A stretch of DNA of 64,000 nucleotides from Mangrovimicrobium sp048323675 (GCF_048323675.1 NZ_JBLWFK010000002.1:1178001-1242000), one strand, 5' to 3'. Positions 9,068 through 18,208 are shown, numbered from the stretch's first letter. Notes: generated by a model from the sequence alone, not told the origin. Numbers and translations: made by a program.

Positions 9068-9271
9068 TCAGGAGAACGCGCAGCCGGGCTGCCTGCCGAA
9101 CTTGCGCAGGATCATGGCCAGGGGGCAGAAACCGGTGAAGGCAGCCTGCAGCATGTTGGCGCCGACAAAGGCGGTCACCCAGAGCCAGTACACGGAATGC
9201 ACCTGGCTGAGCAGCAGGCTCAGCAGGATAAACGTTCCGGCAAACGCAAACACCAGCCTGTCGATATTCAT
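9068..9271 (-). CDS. DUF2892 small inner-membrane protein
   Basis: 67-residue protein with two hydrophobic segments (about residues 5-24 and 28-48). Starting MNIDR and containing GFCPLAMILRKFGRQPGC, it follows the DUF2892/YgaP-type membrane-domain pattern, in which the conserved Cys-Pro follows the second helix. The start at 9271 follows GAGCGA. The longer upstream frame has poor coding character. Its position just before the RND permease on the same strand suggests co-transcription. Function in this family is unclear; it is often fused to or found beside rhodanese domains, and none is present here. Confidence 0.8.
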   Translation of the reverse strand: MNIDRLVFAFAGTFILLSLLLSQVHSVYWLWVTAFVGANMLQAAFTGFCPLAMILRKFGRQPGCAFS

Positions 9272-9581
9272 GATCGCTCGCTCTCCGCAAACCGATGGCA
9301 ACTGCATCCGTGGACGATTGGGGCCAGACAGTCCCTTGCAACCCTGGCGACCAGTATAGCCCCGGGCACGCTGGATTGAACAACCCGCCTGAAACAATTC
9401 CAGCGCCTGCCCGCCTGTACCACAGTTGTCCGCCCCCTCTACGGCCACACCAGCCGCGCCTCCCATGCCGGTTCTTTCCCGGTAACCAACTGCTATAGTT
9501 GATGGCCAGGGACAACCATCCGGGGCACCTGTTTTCAATTATGCAAAGAGCCGGCCCATACCCGCTGTTACCGGGCGTCGC
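9272..9581. other. Divergent intergenic region, 310 bp
   Basis: This region lies between the DUF2892-RND unit (minus) and the fumarate reductase operon (plus), so it should carry both promoters. The only promoter-like element on the plus strand is TATAGT at 9494-9499, with a weak TTCTTT at 9472-9477 (16-bp spacer), placing a start about 75 bp before the cytochrome b gene. An ATG at 9541 opens another frame with no family match. No operator-like palindrome stands out. Confidence 0.3.
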
Positions 9582-10310
9582 GTGAACCAAAGACGCTGGC
9601 CGGTCATCGTCGACGTCGTACAGGGAGCCAGCGGCCTGTTCCTGGTGCTGTTCATGTGGGCGCACATGTTCCTGGTCTCCAGCATCCTGGTCAGCAAGGA
9701 CGCCATGTACCGGGTGGCCCGCCTGTTCGAGGGCGAGCCACTGTTTGGCCAATCCTACCCCGGTCTGGTCAGCGCTTTCGCCATCCTGGTCTTCAGCATC
9801 ATCGCCATCCACGCCCTGCTTGCCCTGCGCCGCTTTCCCCACAGCGCCAGCCAGTACCACAGCATTCACAGCCACATTGGCCGCCTGCGCCACGGCGACA
9901 CCACCCTCTGGTACGTGCAGGTGGTGACCGGTTTCGCGCTGATGTTCCTGGCGCCGGTGCATCTCTACCAGCTGGCGATGCATCCCGCCGACATCGGTCC
10001 CTACGCCTCATCGGACCGGGTGTGGACCGGCATGCTGTGGCCGCTGTACCTGGTCATGCTGTTCGCCGTCGAATTGCACGCCGGTATCGGCATCTACCGC
10101 CTGGTGATCAAGTGGGGGCTGTTCCTGGGCGACAATCCCAAACGCAACCGGCGGCGCCTGCAGCGCATCAAGTGGGCGCTCACCGCATTTTTCCTGGTGC
10201 TGGGACTGGCCACCCTGGCCGCCTACATGAAAATCGGCGCGGCGCACGCGGAGCGCGCCGGGGAACGCTACGTGCCGGGTTGGCAGGAGGGCAATACCGT
10301 CCATGAGTGA
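9582..10310 (+). CDS. frdC: Fumarate reductase/succinate dehydrogenase cytochrome b subunit (type B, di-haem)
   Basis: Membrane anchor that exchanges electrons with quinone for the flavoprotein and iron-sulfur subunits encoded directly downstream. The 242 residues contain five hydrophobic helices. Histidines suited to bind two b haems occur in FMWAHMFLVSS, IIAIHALLAL, FLAPVHLYQLAMH and AVELHAGIGIYRL. This is the single-subunit Wolinella FrdC/SdhC pattern, unlike the SdhC+SdhD pair usual in gammaproteobacteria. The start is GTG at 9582; no ATG fits the family N-terminus, and no strong ribosome site is visible. The gene order C-A-B matches the Wolinella frdCAB operon. Confidence 0.9.
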   Translation: MNQRRWPVIVDVVQGASGLFLVLFMWAHMFLVSSILVSKDAMYRVARLFEGEPLFGQSYPGLVSAFAILVFSIIAIHALLALRRFPHSASQYHSIHSHIGRLRHGDTTLWYVQVVTGFALMFLAPVHLYQLAMHPADIGPYASSDRVWTGMLWPLYLVMLFAVELHAGIGIYRLVIKWGLFLGDNPKRNRRRLQRIKWALTAFFLVLGLATLAAYMKIGAAHAERAGERYVPGWQEGNTVHE

Positions 10311-10343
10311 CTTCGAACCATCCACGACCGCCAGGTGTGCGCG

Positions 10344-12356
10344 ATGCAGACGATCTATACCGACGCCCTGGTAATCGGCGGCGGTCTCGCCGGCCTGCGC
10401 GCCGCGATCGGCGTGCGCCGCCGCGGCTTCGAGGCCATCGTCCTCAGCCTGGTGCCGCCCAAGCGCTCCCACTCGGCTGCGGCCCAGGGCGGCATGCAGG
10501 CCAGTCTGGGCAATACCCACAAGGGCTGGGGCGACAACGAGGATGTGCACTTCGCGGACACGGTAAAGGGCAGCGACTGGGGCTGCGACCAGGCGGTCGC
10601 GCGGATGTTCGTCCATACCGCGCCGAAGGCGGTCCGCGAACTCGCCGCCTGGGGCGTACCCTGGGGCCGGGTGGAGCGCGGCGGCCACGAACACGTGATC
10701 AACGGCAAGCGGGTGGTGGTGGAAGAACGGGAAGACGCCCACGGCCTGATCGCCGCGCGCAACTTTGGCGGCACCCAGAAGTGGCGGACCTGTTTCGTCT
10801 CCGACGGCACCGGCCACTCCATGCTGTACACCATGAGCAACCAGGCGATCGCGGAAAACATCCCGGTGCACGAGCGCATGGAGGCCATCTCGCTGATCCA
10901 CGACGGCGAGCGCTGCCACGGCGCCGTGGTGCGCAACCTGGTCACCGGGGAACTGCTGACCTATGTCGCCCGGGTAACCTGTATCGCCACCGGCGGCTAC
11001 GGCAGGCTCTACCGCGCGACGACCAACGCGGTGATCAACGAAGGGATGGGGACGGCCATCGCGCTGGAGACCGGTGTCGCGGCGCTCGGCAACATGGAAG
11101 CGGTGCAATTCCACCCCACCGGGATTTTCCCCGCGGGGATTCTCGTCACCGAAGGCTGCCGCGGCGACGGCGGCCTGCTGCTCGATCGCGACGAACACCG
11201 TTTCATGCCGGACTACGAACCGGAAAAACAGGAGCTCGCCTCGCGCGACGTGGTCTCCCGCTGGATGGAACACCACATCCACGCGGGCCGGGGCGTGCAG
11301 AGCCGCTTCGGCGAGCACCTGTGGCTGGACATCCGCCTGCTCGGCAAGAAACATATCGAGGGCAAACTGCGGGAAGTGAAGGAGATCTGCGAGTACTTCC
11401 TCGGCATCGACCCGGTCACCTCCCTGATACCGGTACGCCCCTGCCAGCACTACTCGATGGGCGGCGTGCGCACCGGGCACACCGGGGAATCGCCACAGCT
11501 GAAGGGCCTGTTCGCCGCCGGCGAAGCTGCCTGCTGGGATATCCACGGCTTCAACCGCCTCGGCGGCAACTCGGTGGCGGAGACCGTGGTAGCCGGGATG
11601 ATCGTCGGGGAATACATGGCGGACGCCGTCGCGGACAGCGCCGCCATCGATGTCTCCACCGCGCTGCTGCGGGACGCACAGGACACCCAGGCCCGGCGCC
11701 TCGCCGCCTATGGCAACAGCGGCGGCAGCGAGAACCCCTTTGCCATCCGGCGCGAGATGCAGGAACTGATGAGCCGCAATGTCGGCATCTTCCGCAACGG
11801 CGAGCGGCTGCAGCAGGCGGTGGACGGCCTGATCGCGCTGCGCCAGCGCGCGCGCAACATCCGCGTGAACAGCGCGCTGCGCGGCAACAACCCGGAACTG
11901 GTCGCGGCCTACCGGGTGAACAGCATGCTGCGCCTGAGCCTGTGCATCGCCCGCGGTGCCCTGGCGCGCGAAGAGAGTCGCGGCGCCCATTTCCGCGAGG
12001 ATTTCCAGCTGCGCGACGACCGCAACTGGCTGTGCCGCACGCTGGCGACCTGGAACATGCGGGACGACGACGGTCCCCGGCTCGACTACGAACCACTGGA
12101 TATCGCGAGGATGGAACTGCCCCCGGGCTGGCGCGGCTATGGCGCGAAGGAGCGCATCGAACACCCGGATAGCGCAGCGCGCCAGGCCGAGGTCGATGCG
12201 GTCAACGCGCGCCATGAAAACGGCGACCGCTTCGCCCGCCAGCGCGCGTTGATGCCCTTTACCGACCTGCTGCCGGAAACCCTGCGCGGGCGCAACGCGC
12301 GGCTCGGCGAGGACGAGGCAGGCCGACCCACCACCAGCACAGGGGCTTCCACTTGA
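10344..12356 (+). CDS. frdA: Fumarate reductase/succinate dehydrogenase flavoprotein subunit
   Basis: Catalyses succinate/fumarate interconversion with covalently bound FAD. The dinucleotide fold is at the N-terminus (VIGGGLAGLRAA). The FAD-linking histidine lies in RSHSAAAQGGM at about residue 43. The active-site stretch HPTGIFPAGILVTEGCRGDGG and RPCQHYSMGGVRT are present, followed by FAAGEAACWDIHGFNRLGGNS. The length of 670 aa suits the long Wolinella-type subunit. ATG at 10344 follows AGG by 8 bases; a GTG three codons upstream is the alternative. The stop overlaps the TTG start of the iron-sulfur subunit gene. The direction of catalysis in vivo cannot be read from the sequence. Confidence 0.94.
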   Translation: MQTIYTDALVIGGGLAGLRAAIGVRRRGFEAIVLSLVPPKRSHSAAAQGGMQASLGNTHKGWGDNEDVHFADTVKGSDWGCDQAVARMFVHTAPKAVRELAAWGVPWGRVERGGHEHVINGKRVVVEEREDAHGLIAARNFGGTQKWRTCFVSDGTGHSMLYTMSNQAIAENIPVHERMEAISLIHDGERCHGAVVRNLVTGELLTYVARVTCIATGGYGRLYRATTNAVINEGMGTAIALETGVAALGNMEAVQFHPTGIFPAGILVTEGCRGDGGLLLDRDEHRFMPDYEPEKQELASRDVVSRWMEHHIHAGRGVQSRFGEHLWLDIRLLGKKHIEGKLREVKEICEYFLGIDPVTSLIPVRPCQHYSMGGVRTGHTGESPQLKGLFAAGEAACWDIHGFNRLGGNSVAETVVAGMIVGEYMADAVADSAAIDVSTALLRDAQDTQARRLAAYGNSGGSENPFAIRREMQELMSRNVGIFRNGERLQQAVDGLIALRQRARNIRVNSALRGNNPELVAAYRVNSMLRLSLCIARGALAREESRGAHFREDFQLRDDRNWLCRTLATWNMRDDDGPRLDYEPLDIARMELPPGWRGYGAKERIEHPDSAARQAEVDAVNARHENGDRFARQRALMPFTDLLPETLRGRNARLGEDEAGRPTTSTGAST

Positions 12357-13117
12357 ATCGCATCCCGCTGAAAAACCTCGACGGACCCGGCGGCGGCACC
12401 CTGCGCCGCCTCGGCGTGCGCATCCTGCGCCACAACCCGCAGGACCCCGCGTCGCAGCCGGCGCTGCAGCGCTTCGAGATCGAAGAGGCGGAATCGATGA
12501 CCCTGTTCATCCTGCTCAACGAAATCCGCGAGAACCTCGACCCCAGCCTGCAGTTCGATTTCGTCTGCCGCGCCGGCATCTGCGGCAGCTGCGGCATGCT
12601 GGTCAACGGCCGGCCGCAGCTCGCCTGCCGTACGCTGACCAGCCAGTTGCCAGCGGAGATCACCCTGGCGCCCCTGCCCGGCTTCGAGCTGATCGGCGAC
12701 CTGTCGGTGGACACCGGCAAGTGGATGCGGCAGATGAGCGAGCGCCTGGAAACCTGGATTCACAGCCAGGAAGCGGAGCGCGACTTCTGCGCCATGGAAG
12801 AACCCATGGAAGCGGCGGTGGCGGACAAAATCTACGAACTGGAGCGCTGCATCGAGTGCGGCTGCTGTATCGCCGCCTGCGGCACCGCGCAGATGCATCC
12901 CGAGTTTGTCGGCGCGGTGGGCATCAACCAGCTGGCCCGCTTCCACATCGACCCGCGGGATGATCGCGACGACGCGGCCTACTACGAAGTCCTGGGCAGC
13001 GAGGACGGGGTGTTCGGCTGCATGACCCTGCTCGGCTGTGAGGACATGTGCCCCAAGGAACTGCCGCTGGCCCAGCAGATTGCCTACATGCGCAGGAAAA
13101 TGGCCCGGGCGCCGTAA
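12353..13117 (+). CDS. frdB: Fumarate reductase/succinate dehydrogenase iron-sulfur subunit
   Basis: Electron-transfer subunit between flavin and haem. The N-terminal ferredoxin domain has the [2Fe-2S] ligands in CRAGICGSCGMLVNGR with the last Cys in QLACR. The C-terminal domain has CIECGCCIAACGTAQ and, later, CMTLLGCEDMCPKELP for the [4Fe-4S] and [3Fe-4S] clusters. 254 aa is normal. The start codon is TTG (12353-12355), overlapping the flavoprotein stop as TTGA, so translation is probably coupled. It ends 42 bp from the convergent PRPP-synthase-like gene. Confidence 0.94.
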   Translation: MNRIPLKNLDGPGGGTLRRLGVRILRHNPQDPASQPALQRFEIEEAESMTLFILLNEIRENLDPSLQFDFVCRAGICGSCGMLVNGRPQLACRTLTSQLPAEITLAPLPGFELIGDLSVDTGKWMRQMSERLETWIHSQEAERDFCAMEEPMEAAVADKIYELERCIECGCCIAACGTAQMHPEFVGAVGINQLARFHIDPRDDRDDAAYYEVLGSEDGVFGCMTLLGCEDMCPKELPLAQQIAYMRRKMARAP

Positions 13118-13159
13118 ACCGTATCATTCATGTGAATAGTCCGCCCTGCCAATAATCCC

Positions 13160-14053
13160 CTATTGCAACAGCGGCAGCAGTGCCTGGCTGAGCACCGGCG
13201 CCATGTCGATGGCGTTGCTGGCGTGGCTGATACAGTCGGTACTCCAGACTTCCCCCACCCCCGCCGCGCGCAGCACCTCCAGTGCATCGCCGGCGAACAG
13301 GGCGTGGGTAACGGCGACATCCACCGACGCCGCCCCTGCCTGCAACAGCAGTTCACAGGCCCGGGCCAGGGTGCGCCCCGAGCTGGCCACGTCGTCCATC
13401 AATACGACCTGGCGCCCGGCGACCGCGATATCCGGCAGCGCGATCTCGACCTGCTTGTCCCCGTGGCGCTGTTTGCTGCAGACGCCGTAATCGCAGCCGA
13501 GCTGGCTCGCCGCCATCTCCACCCACTGCCGGGATTCCGCATCCGGCCCGATCAACAGGGGCTCGTCGCGCCGGCGCCCGATCAGTTCCGCCAGCCGCGG
13601 CGCGCCGTGCAACGCGATGGCGTGCTCCCCGGGAATCGCCTCGCTCAGTTCGCGGATACGGTGCAGGTGCGGATCGACCGTGATCACACCGTCGAACAGC
13701 TCGGCGAGGAAAGCCCCGATCACTTTCTGGCTGACGATCTCGCCGGGATGGAAGGCGATGTCCTGGCGCATATAGGCCAGGTAGGGCGCGACCAGCAGGA
13801 GGCTGGACACTCCCAACTGGCGGGCGTGACGGGCGATCAGCAGCAGCTCGATCAACTTGTCGTTGGGGCGATCGAGGCTGCGGTAGACCACCAGTGTTTG
13901 CGGCAGCGCATCGCCCTCGGCAAACGGCAGGGCCAGTCGCAACTCCTGGTCGGGGAAGCGATGGACCTGGTAGGCCGCGCAGGCCAGGCCGCTGGCACGC
14001 GCCAGGCGCTCGGCGGCCGGCGCTTCATCCTCGCTGTAGACCAGCAGTGCCAT
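13160..14053 (-). CDS. Ribose-phosphate pyrophosphokinase family protein
   Basis: PRPP synthetase-type protein of 297 aa. It has two phosphoribosyltransferase-like halves. The N-terminal half contains HRFPDQELRLAL and PYLAYMRQDIAFHPGEIVS, where the catalytic flexible-loop and ATP region sits in true Prs enzymes. The PRPP/ribose-5-phosphate loop is VVLMDDVASSGRTLARAC. It is shorter and more divergent than housekeeping Prs (about 315 aa), so it is likely a specialised paralogue. It starts 2 bp after the stop of the phosphorylase-like gene on the same strand. The pairing suggests that ribose phosphate freed from nucleotides is turned to PRPP, or the reverse salvage (inference). Confidence 0.9.
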   Translation of the reverse strand: MALLVYSEDEAPAAERLARASGLACAAYQVHRFPDQELRLALPFAEGDALPQTLVVYRSLDRPNDKLIELLLIARHARQLGVSSLLLVAPYLAYMRQDIAFHPGEIVSQKVIGAFLAELFDGVITVDPHLHRIRELSEAIPGEHAIALHGAPRLAELIGRRRDEPLLIGPDAESRQWVEMAASQLGCDYGVCSKQRHGDKQVEIALPDIAVAGRQVVLMDDVASSGRTLARACELLLQAGAASVDVAVTHALFAGDALEVLRAAGVGEVWSTDCISHASNAIDMAPVLSQALLPLLQ

Positions 14054-14055
14054 CC

Positions 14056-15639
14056 TCAGAACTCCACGAACACCTGGGCCACCTGCTCCGCCGCGCCGAT
14101 GGTGTAACCGCTGGACTTGTCGCAGGCCTGGCGGGCGAAGGCCATCTCCGTGGGATAGGCAGCGTACACCCGGTACAGCGTATCGCCAGCCGCGACCGTG
14201 TCGCCCAGTTTCACCAGCAGGTCGACGCCGGCCCCCGGTGCCTTGGGCGCCCCGGCAAAGCGGGCGATACGCGCCACCTGCTGGTTGTCGATACCCACCA
14301 CCGTCCCGGCTTGCGCCGCCTGCACCTCGAAGCTCAGCGGCGACAGGTTGGGCTTCTCCGGGTCGAAATTCTTTGATCCCTGCGCTTCGATGATTGCGCG
14401 CATTTTCTGCAAAGCGCGGCCGGAATCGAGAATATCCCGGGCGATGGCAAAACCGTCACCGCCGCGCACATCCGGGTCGAACTCCAGCATGCGCCCGGCC
14501 AGGCGCAGGGCTTTCTGGCGCAGGTCCGCAGGCGCCTGCGGATGGTTTTCCAGCACCCGCATCACATCCCGCGCCTCCAGCACCGGGCCGATGCCACTGC
14601 CGATCGGCTGGCGGCCATCGGTGATGACCACGTCGATCACCAGCCCCATGCGCCCGGCGACAAATTCAAACAGCTTGCGCAGGCGCTGCGCCTCCGGCAT
14701 GGAGCGGACCTTGGCGGTCGGGCCGATGGGAATATCCAGCAGCAGGTGGCTGGAGCCGGCGGAAATTTTCTTCGACAGGATCGAGGCGACCATCTGTCCC
14801 GGGGAATCGATGGACAGCGGCCGCTCCACGGAGATCAGGACATCGTCGGCCGGGGAAAGATCACTGGTACCGCCCCAGGCCAGGCAGCCGCGATGCCGGT
14901 GTACGATCTCCTTGAGCTGTTCGAAGGGCATTTCCACCGCGGCCAGCACCTCCATGGTGTCGGCCGTGCCCGCCGGGGAAGTAATGGCGCGGGAAGAGGT
15001 TTTCGGGCACAGCATGTGATGGGCAGCGACAATCGGCACCACCAGCATGGATGTACGGTTGCCCGGGATACCGCCGATACAGTGCTTGTCCACCACCGGG
15101 TGCTCGTGCCAGTCCAGGCGTCGGCCGACATTGCTCATGGCATCGGTGAGGTAGAACACCTCCTCCCGGTCCAGCTCGCCCTGGTTGCAGGCCACCACGA
15201 AGGCGGTCAGCTCGATCTTCGAGTAGCGGTGGTTGGCGATGTCCTCGACGATGCCGGCAAAGTCCTCGTGGTTGAGGCGCTCGCCGTCGATCTTGCGGTG
15301 CAGGGCCGGGATCGAGCGCGGCGGTTCCGCCTGTGACACCGTCACCGCGTGCCCGTCGGCCACCCCCAATTGCACGAAGGCATCCTCCGACAGACCCAGT
15401 TGCTGGCAGGCGACGATGGCGGCATCGTCCACCACGTTAAGACTGGCGAGAATACATTTGCCGTTGGCGCGCACCTCCACCTTGGAGAGCGCCTGGAAAC
15501 CCTCGGCGCGGTAGATCTCGCAATCGCGGTGCAAATAAGCCACGTTTTCGCGGTAGGTATCGATACCCACCCGGCGCAGGGTCAGTGGCAGCGTCGCCTT
15601 GTCGGTTGCGGCGGGCTCCGGCTTGTTCTGCTTTTTCAT
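14056..15639 (-). CDS. Thymidine/AMP phosphorylase family protein
   Basis: Pyrimidine/AMP phosphorylase superfamily enzyme (527 aa from the chosen start), of the long form first seen as archaeal AMP phosphorylase and as putative thymidine phosphorylase in proteobacteria. An N-terminal extension of about 85 residues precedes the helical domain (FAGIVEDIANHRYSKIEL). Phosphate- and nucleoside-binding stretches follow: VDKHCIGGIPGNRTSML, KTSSRAITSPAGTADTMEVL, KISAGSSHLLLDIPIGPTAK. The C-terminal barrel-sandwich part contains GVDLLVKLGDTVAAGDTLYRVYA. The start is taken at 15639 (MKKQNK); about 47 upstream codons of the longer frame look non-coding. Substrate (AMP versus thymidine) is not decidable here. 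Confidence 0.9.
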   Translation of the reverse strand: MKKQNKPEPAATDKATLPLTLRRVGIDTYRENVAYLHRDCEIYRAEGFQALSKVEVRANGKCILASLNVVDDAAIVACQQLGLSEDAFVQLGVADGHAVTVSQAEPPRSIPALHRKIDGERLNHEDFAGIVEDIANHRYSKIELTAFVVACNQGELDREEVFYLTDAMSNVGRRLDWHEHPVVDKHCIGGIPGNRTSMLVVPIVAAHHMLCPKTSSRAITSPAGTADTMEVLAAVEMPFEQLKEIVHRHRGCLAWGGTSDLSPADDVLISVERPLSIDSPGQMVASILSKKISAGSSHLLLDIPIGPTAKVRSMPEAQRLRKLFEFVAGRMGLVIDVVITDGRQPIGSGIGPVLEARDVMRVLENHPQAPADLRQKALRLAGRMLEFDPDVRGGDGFAIARDILDSGRALQKMRAIIEAQGSKNFDPEKPNLSPLSFEVQAAQAGTVVGIDNQQVARIARFAGAPKAPGAGVDLLVKLGDTVAAGDTLYRVYAAYPTEMAFARQACDKSSGYTIGAAEQVAQVFVEF

Positions 15640-15822
15640 CCAGCGACTCACAGTGTATACATAACAACAGTATAAACTGCCTTGGCGCCAGTTCAGAGCG
15701 GTCGGCTGCGGCGACCGGGCAGCGGGCCGGAACCGTCCGCCAGGCACTATACTGGGCGGACCCGACGAACCGACAGGCACCCGGCAAATTCACCTGTGTA
15801 CTCTGACCGACAGAACTGTGCA

Positions 15823-17526
15823 ATGACCCTGGCGAGCTCCGCCAGCATCCCCACCGGAAGCGGGTGGCGCAGCAGGCTCGGGTGCCTGGCCGTGACAGCC
15901 TGCCTGCTGGCAATCGCAATCGTGCCGGTGGCCCGGGCCGATACTGCGGCAGAAATCCGCCGCGCCCTCACCGCTCCCGCGCAGGAAGCCTGGCCCGGTT
16001 CGGCAAGCAGGGCGGCGACCGGCGCCGTAGAGGCGTTCTACCAGCGGCGGGGTTACCTGCCCGCCTGGCAGGGCACCAGCGGCGAGATGACTGCGCAGGC
16101 GCTGGCACTGCGCGAGGCCATCGCTGCCAGCAGCGCCCACGGCCTCGATCCGCGTAATTACCACCTGACCGGGATTGACCGGCTGTGGCCAGCGCAGCAG
16201 GACAGCGACCAGGCGCGCCTCGACCTGCTGCTCACCGACGCCCTGGCGCAGCTGGCACTCGACCTCTACCAGGGCCGTACCGACCCGGCGAGCGTGGACC
16301 CGGAATGGCACATTCCGGTGTCACAGCTGGATATCGCCCCCATTCTCGACAGCGCACCGTCCAGTCCCGATCTGGCCGCACTGCTGCAGCGCCTGGCCCC
16401 GCCCGGTGCAGTGTACGCACAGCTGCAGGCAGCCCTGTTGCACTACCGCGAACTGGCACGGCAGGGCGATTGGCCCACCCTGCCCCCGGGCCCCACCCTG
16501 CGCCCGGGAGACCGCGACCAGCGAATCCTGGCCCTGCGGGAGCGCCTGCGAGCCGAGGGCTATGCCAGCGAGCGGGCAGTCGGCGACCCCCAGGCTTATG
16601 ACACGCCCCTGGAGCAGGCTGTACTGCGCTTCCAGCGCCTGCATACCCTGGTCGCCGATGGTCTGGTCGGCAAACGCACGACAGCTGCGCTGAACGTGCC
16701 CCTGGCAGGGCGTATCGGCGAGATCCAGCTGAATCTCGAACGCTGGCGCTGGCTGCCGCGCCAGTGGCCGCAGCGCTATGTGCTGATCAACACCGCGGCC
16801 TTCGAACTGCAGGCGGTGCGCGATGGCGAGCGGGAGCTGGATATGCGGGTCATTGTCGGGCGCCCGCAGCGTTCCACGCCGGCAATGGTCAGCGCGATCA
16901 GGGGGATCACCGTGAATCCCTACTGGAACGTGCCGGAAAGTATTGCCCGCAAGGACCTGGTGCCGGCCCAGATTCGCAATCCCGATTACCTGGCCTCGCG
17001 CCAGATCCGGATATTCGCGAACTGGTCCCCGGGTGCCGCCGAACTCGACCCCGCACAGGTGGACTGGGAAGCCCTGCGCAACCGGCACTTCCCCTACTAC
17101 CTGCGCCAGGAACCGGGGCCGAAAAATGCCCTCGGACGCATCAAGTTCCTGTCCGACAACGACTTTTCGATCTACCTGCACGATACGCCGGACCGCCAGC
17201 TGTTCCAGCGCGAAGTGCGCACCTTCAGCTCCGGCTGTATTCGGGTACAGACCGCACAGGACCTCGCCTTGTGGCTGTTCGCGAACATCGAGGGCTGGAG
17301 CGATCACTACCTGCAGTCCCTGGTCGACAGCGGAATAAACCGCAATATCCTCCTGCCGCAACCGGTGCCGCTCTACCTCCTCTACCTAACCACCTGGATT
17401 GACAGCGCCAGCGGGGAGCTGCACTTCGCCGAGGACATCTACGCCCGCGACCGCCCGCTGGCGGCCCGCCTCGCCGCCCCCGCGGCGGACCCCGATTGCG
17501 GCGCAACGGAGGGTGGTGAGGGCTGA
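15823..17526 (+). CDS. L,D-transpeptidase of the YcbB/LdtD type
   Basis: Periplasmic enzyme that makes 3-3 peptidoglycan cross-links. The chosen start MTLASSA gives a signal peptide (hydrophobic stretch LGCLAVTACLLAIAIVPVARA). The scaffold domain is followed by a peptidoglycan-binding repeat (about residues 225-290, LEQAVLRFQRLHTLVADGLVGK) and the YkuD catalytic domain with YLHDTPDRQLF and the nucleophile motif TFSSGCIRVQ near residue 470. 567 aa matches YcbB homologues. The upstream 47 codons of the open frame lie in the divergent promoter region and are not family-like. A DUF882 (YcbK-like) gene follows, as in E. coli ycbB-ycbK. Confidence 0.93.
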   Translation: MTLASSASIPTGSGWRSRLGCLAVTACLLAIAIVPVARADTAAEIRRALTAPAQEAWPGSASRAATGAVEAFYQRRGYLPAWQGTSGEMTAQALALREAIAASSAHGLDPRNYHLTGIDRLWPAQQDSDQARLDLLLTDALAQLALDLYQGRTDPASVDPEWHIPVSQLDIAPILDSAPSSPDLAALLQRLAPPGAVYAQLQAALLHYRELARQGDWPTLPPGPTLRPGDRDQRILALRERLRAEGYASERAVGDPQAYDTPLEQAVLRFQRLHTLVADGLVGKRTTAALNVPLAGRIGEIQLNLERWRWLPRQWPQRYVLINTAAFELQAVRDGERELDMRVIVGRPQRSTPAMVSAIRGITVNPYWNVPESIARKDLVPAQIRNPDYLASRQIRIFANWSPGAAELDPAQVDWEALRNRHFPYYLRQEPGPKNALGRIKFLSDNDFSIYLHDTPDRQLFQREVRTFSSGCIRVQTAQDLALWLFANIEGWSDHYLQSLVDSGINRNILLPQPVPLYLLYLTTWIDSASGELHFAEDIYARDRPLAARLAAPAADPDCGATEGGEG

Positions 17527-17628
17527 TTCACCCGCGGCGCGACACGTAGTACCATGGGCCACTACCGCGAATCGCAGCCGGCCGGGTTGTGGTTTTCCCG
17601 AATCACCTGGTGCCCGAGGACTGCGCCG

Positions 17629-18177
17629 ATGAAACGACACCTGAACCGCCGGCATTTCCTGCGCGGACTCACAGCGGGAGCGGCCCTTGCCAGCACCGGC
17701 CTCCCCACCCTTGCCAGGGCCGCTGCGGCTTCCGGCCAGCGACTGGTCGCCATGCACAACCTGCACACCGGCGAATCCCTGGAGGCCGCGTACTGGGCGG
17801 ATGGCGCCCTGCGCCCGGAGGTACTGGTGCAGGTCAACCAGTTCCTGCGCGATCACCGCACCGGGGATGTCCACAGCATCGATACCGACCTGCTGGACCA
17901 GATGTACCAGCTGCAGCGCGCCAGCGGGGTCGAGCGCCCCTTCGAGATCATTTCCGGCTACCGTTCACCCGCCACCAACGCCAGCCTGCACAACGCCAGT
18001 AGCGGCGTCGCCGTCAAGAGCCTGCACATGCAGGGCAAGGCCATCGACATCCGCCTGCCCGGGGTGCGCCTGGCGCAACTGCGGGACAGCGCCCTGTCGC
18101 TGCAGGCCGGCGGCGTGGGCTACTACGCCCAGTCCGATTTCATCCATATCGATACGGGGCGGGTCCGGCGCTGGTAA
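17629..18177 (+). CDS. DUF882 family (YcbK-like) Tat-exported protein
   Basis: Secreted M15-like peptidase-fold protein. The Tat signal RRHFLRGLTAGAALAST sits at the N-terminus. The domain has ISGYRSPATNASL, SLHMQGKAIDIRLPG and DFIHIDTGRVRRW, carrying the His/Asp/His metal ligands expected of the D-Ala-D-Ala peptidase-like fold. The start at 17629 is set by CGAGGA about 8 bases upstream; the extra 25 codons of the longer frame do not fit. 182 aa is standard. The YcbB-YcbK adjacency implies a shared role in peptidoglycan maturation (family context; activity not shown by sequence alone). Confidence 0.92.
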   Translation: MKRHLNRRHFLRGLTAGAALASTGLPTLARAAAASGQRLVAMHNLHTGESLEAAYWADGALRPEVLVQVNQFLRDHRTGDVHSIDTDLLDQMYQLQRASGVERPFEIISGYRSPATNASLHNASSGVAVKSLHMQGKAIDIRLPGVRLAQLRDSALSLQAGGVGYYAQSDFIHIDTGRVRRW

Positions 18178-18208
18178 CGGCGGCGCCCTGCCCCGTCCGG
18201 CCACCCCG

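Noticed and set aside
10008..12215. 735-codon minus-strand ORF over the fumarate reductase flavoprotein
   Set aside because: Same reason: antisense shadow of a gene with intact FAD and active-site motifs.
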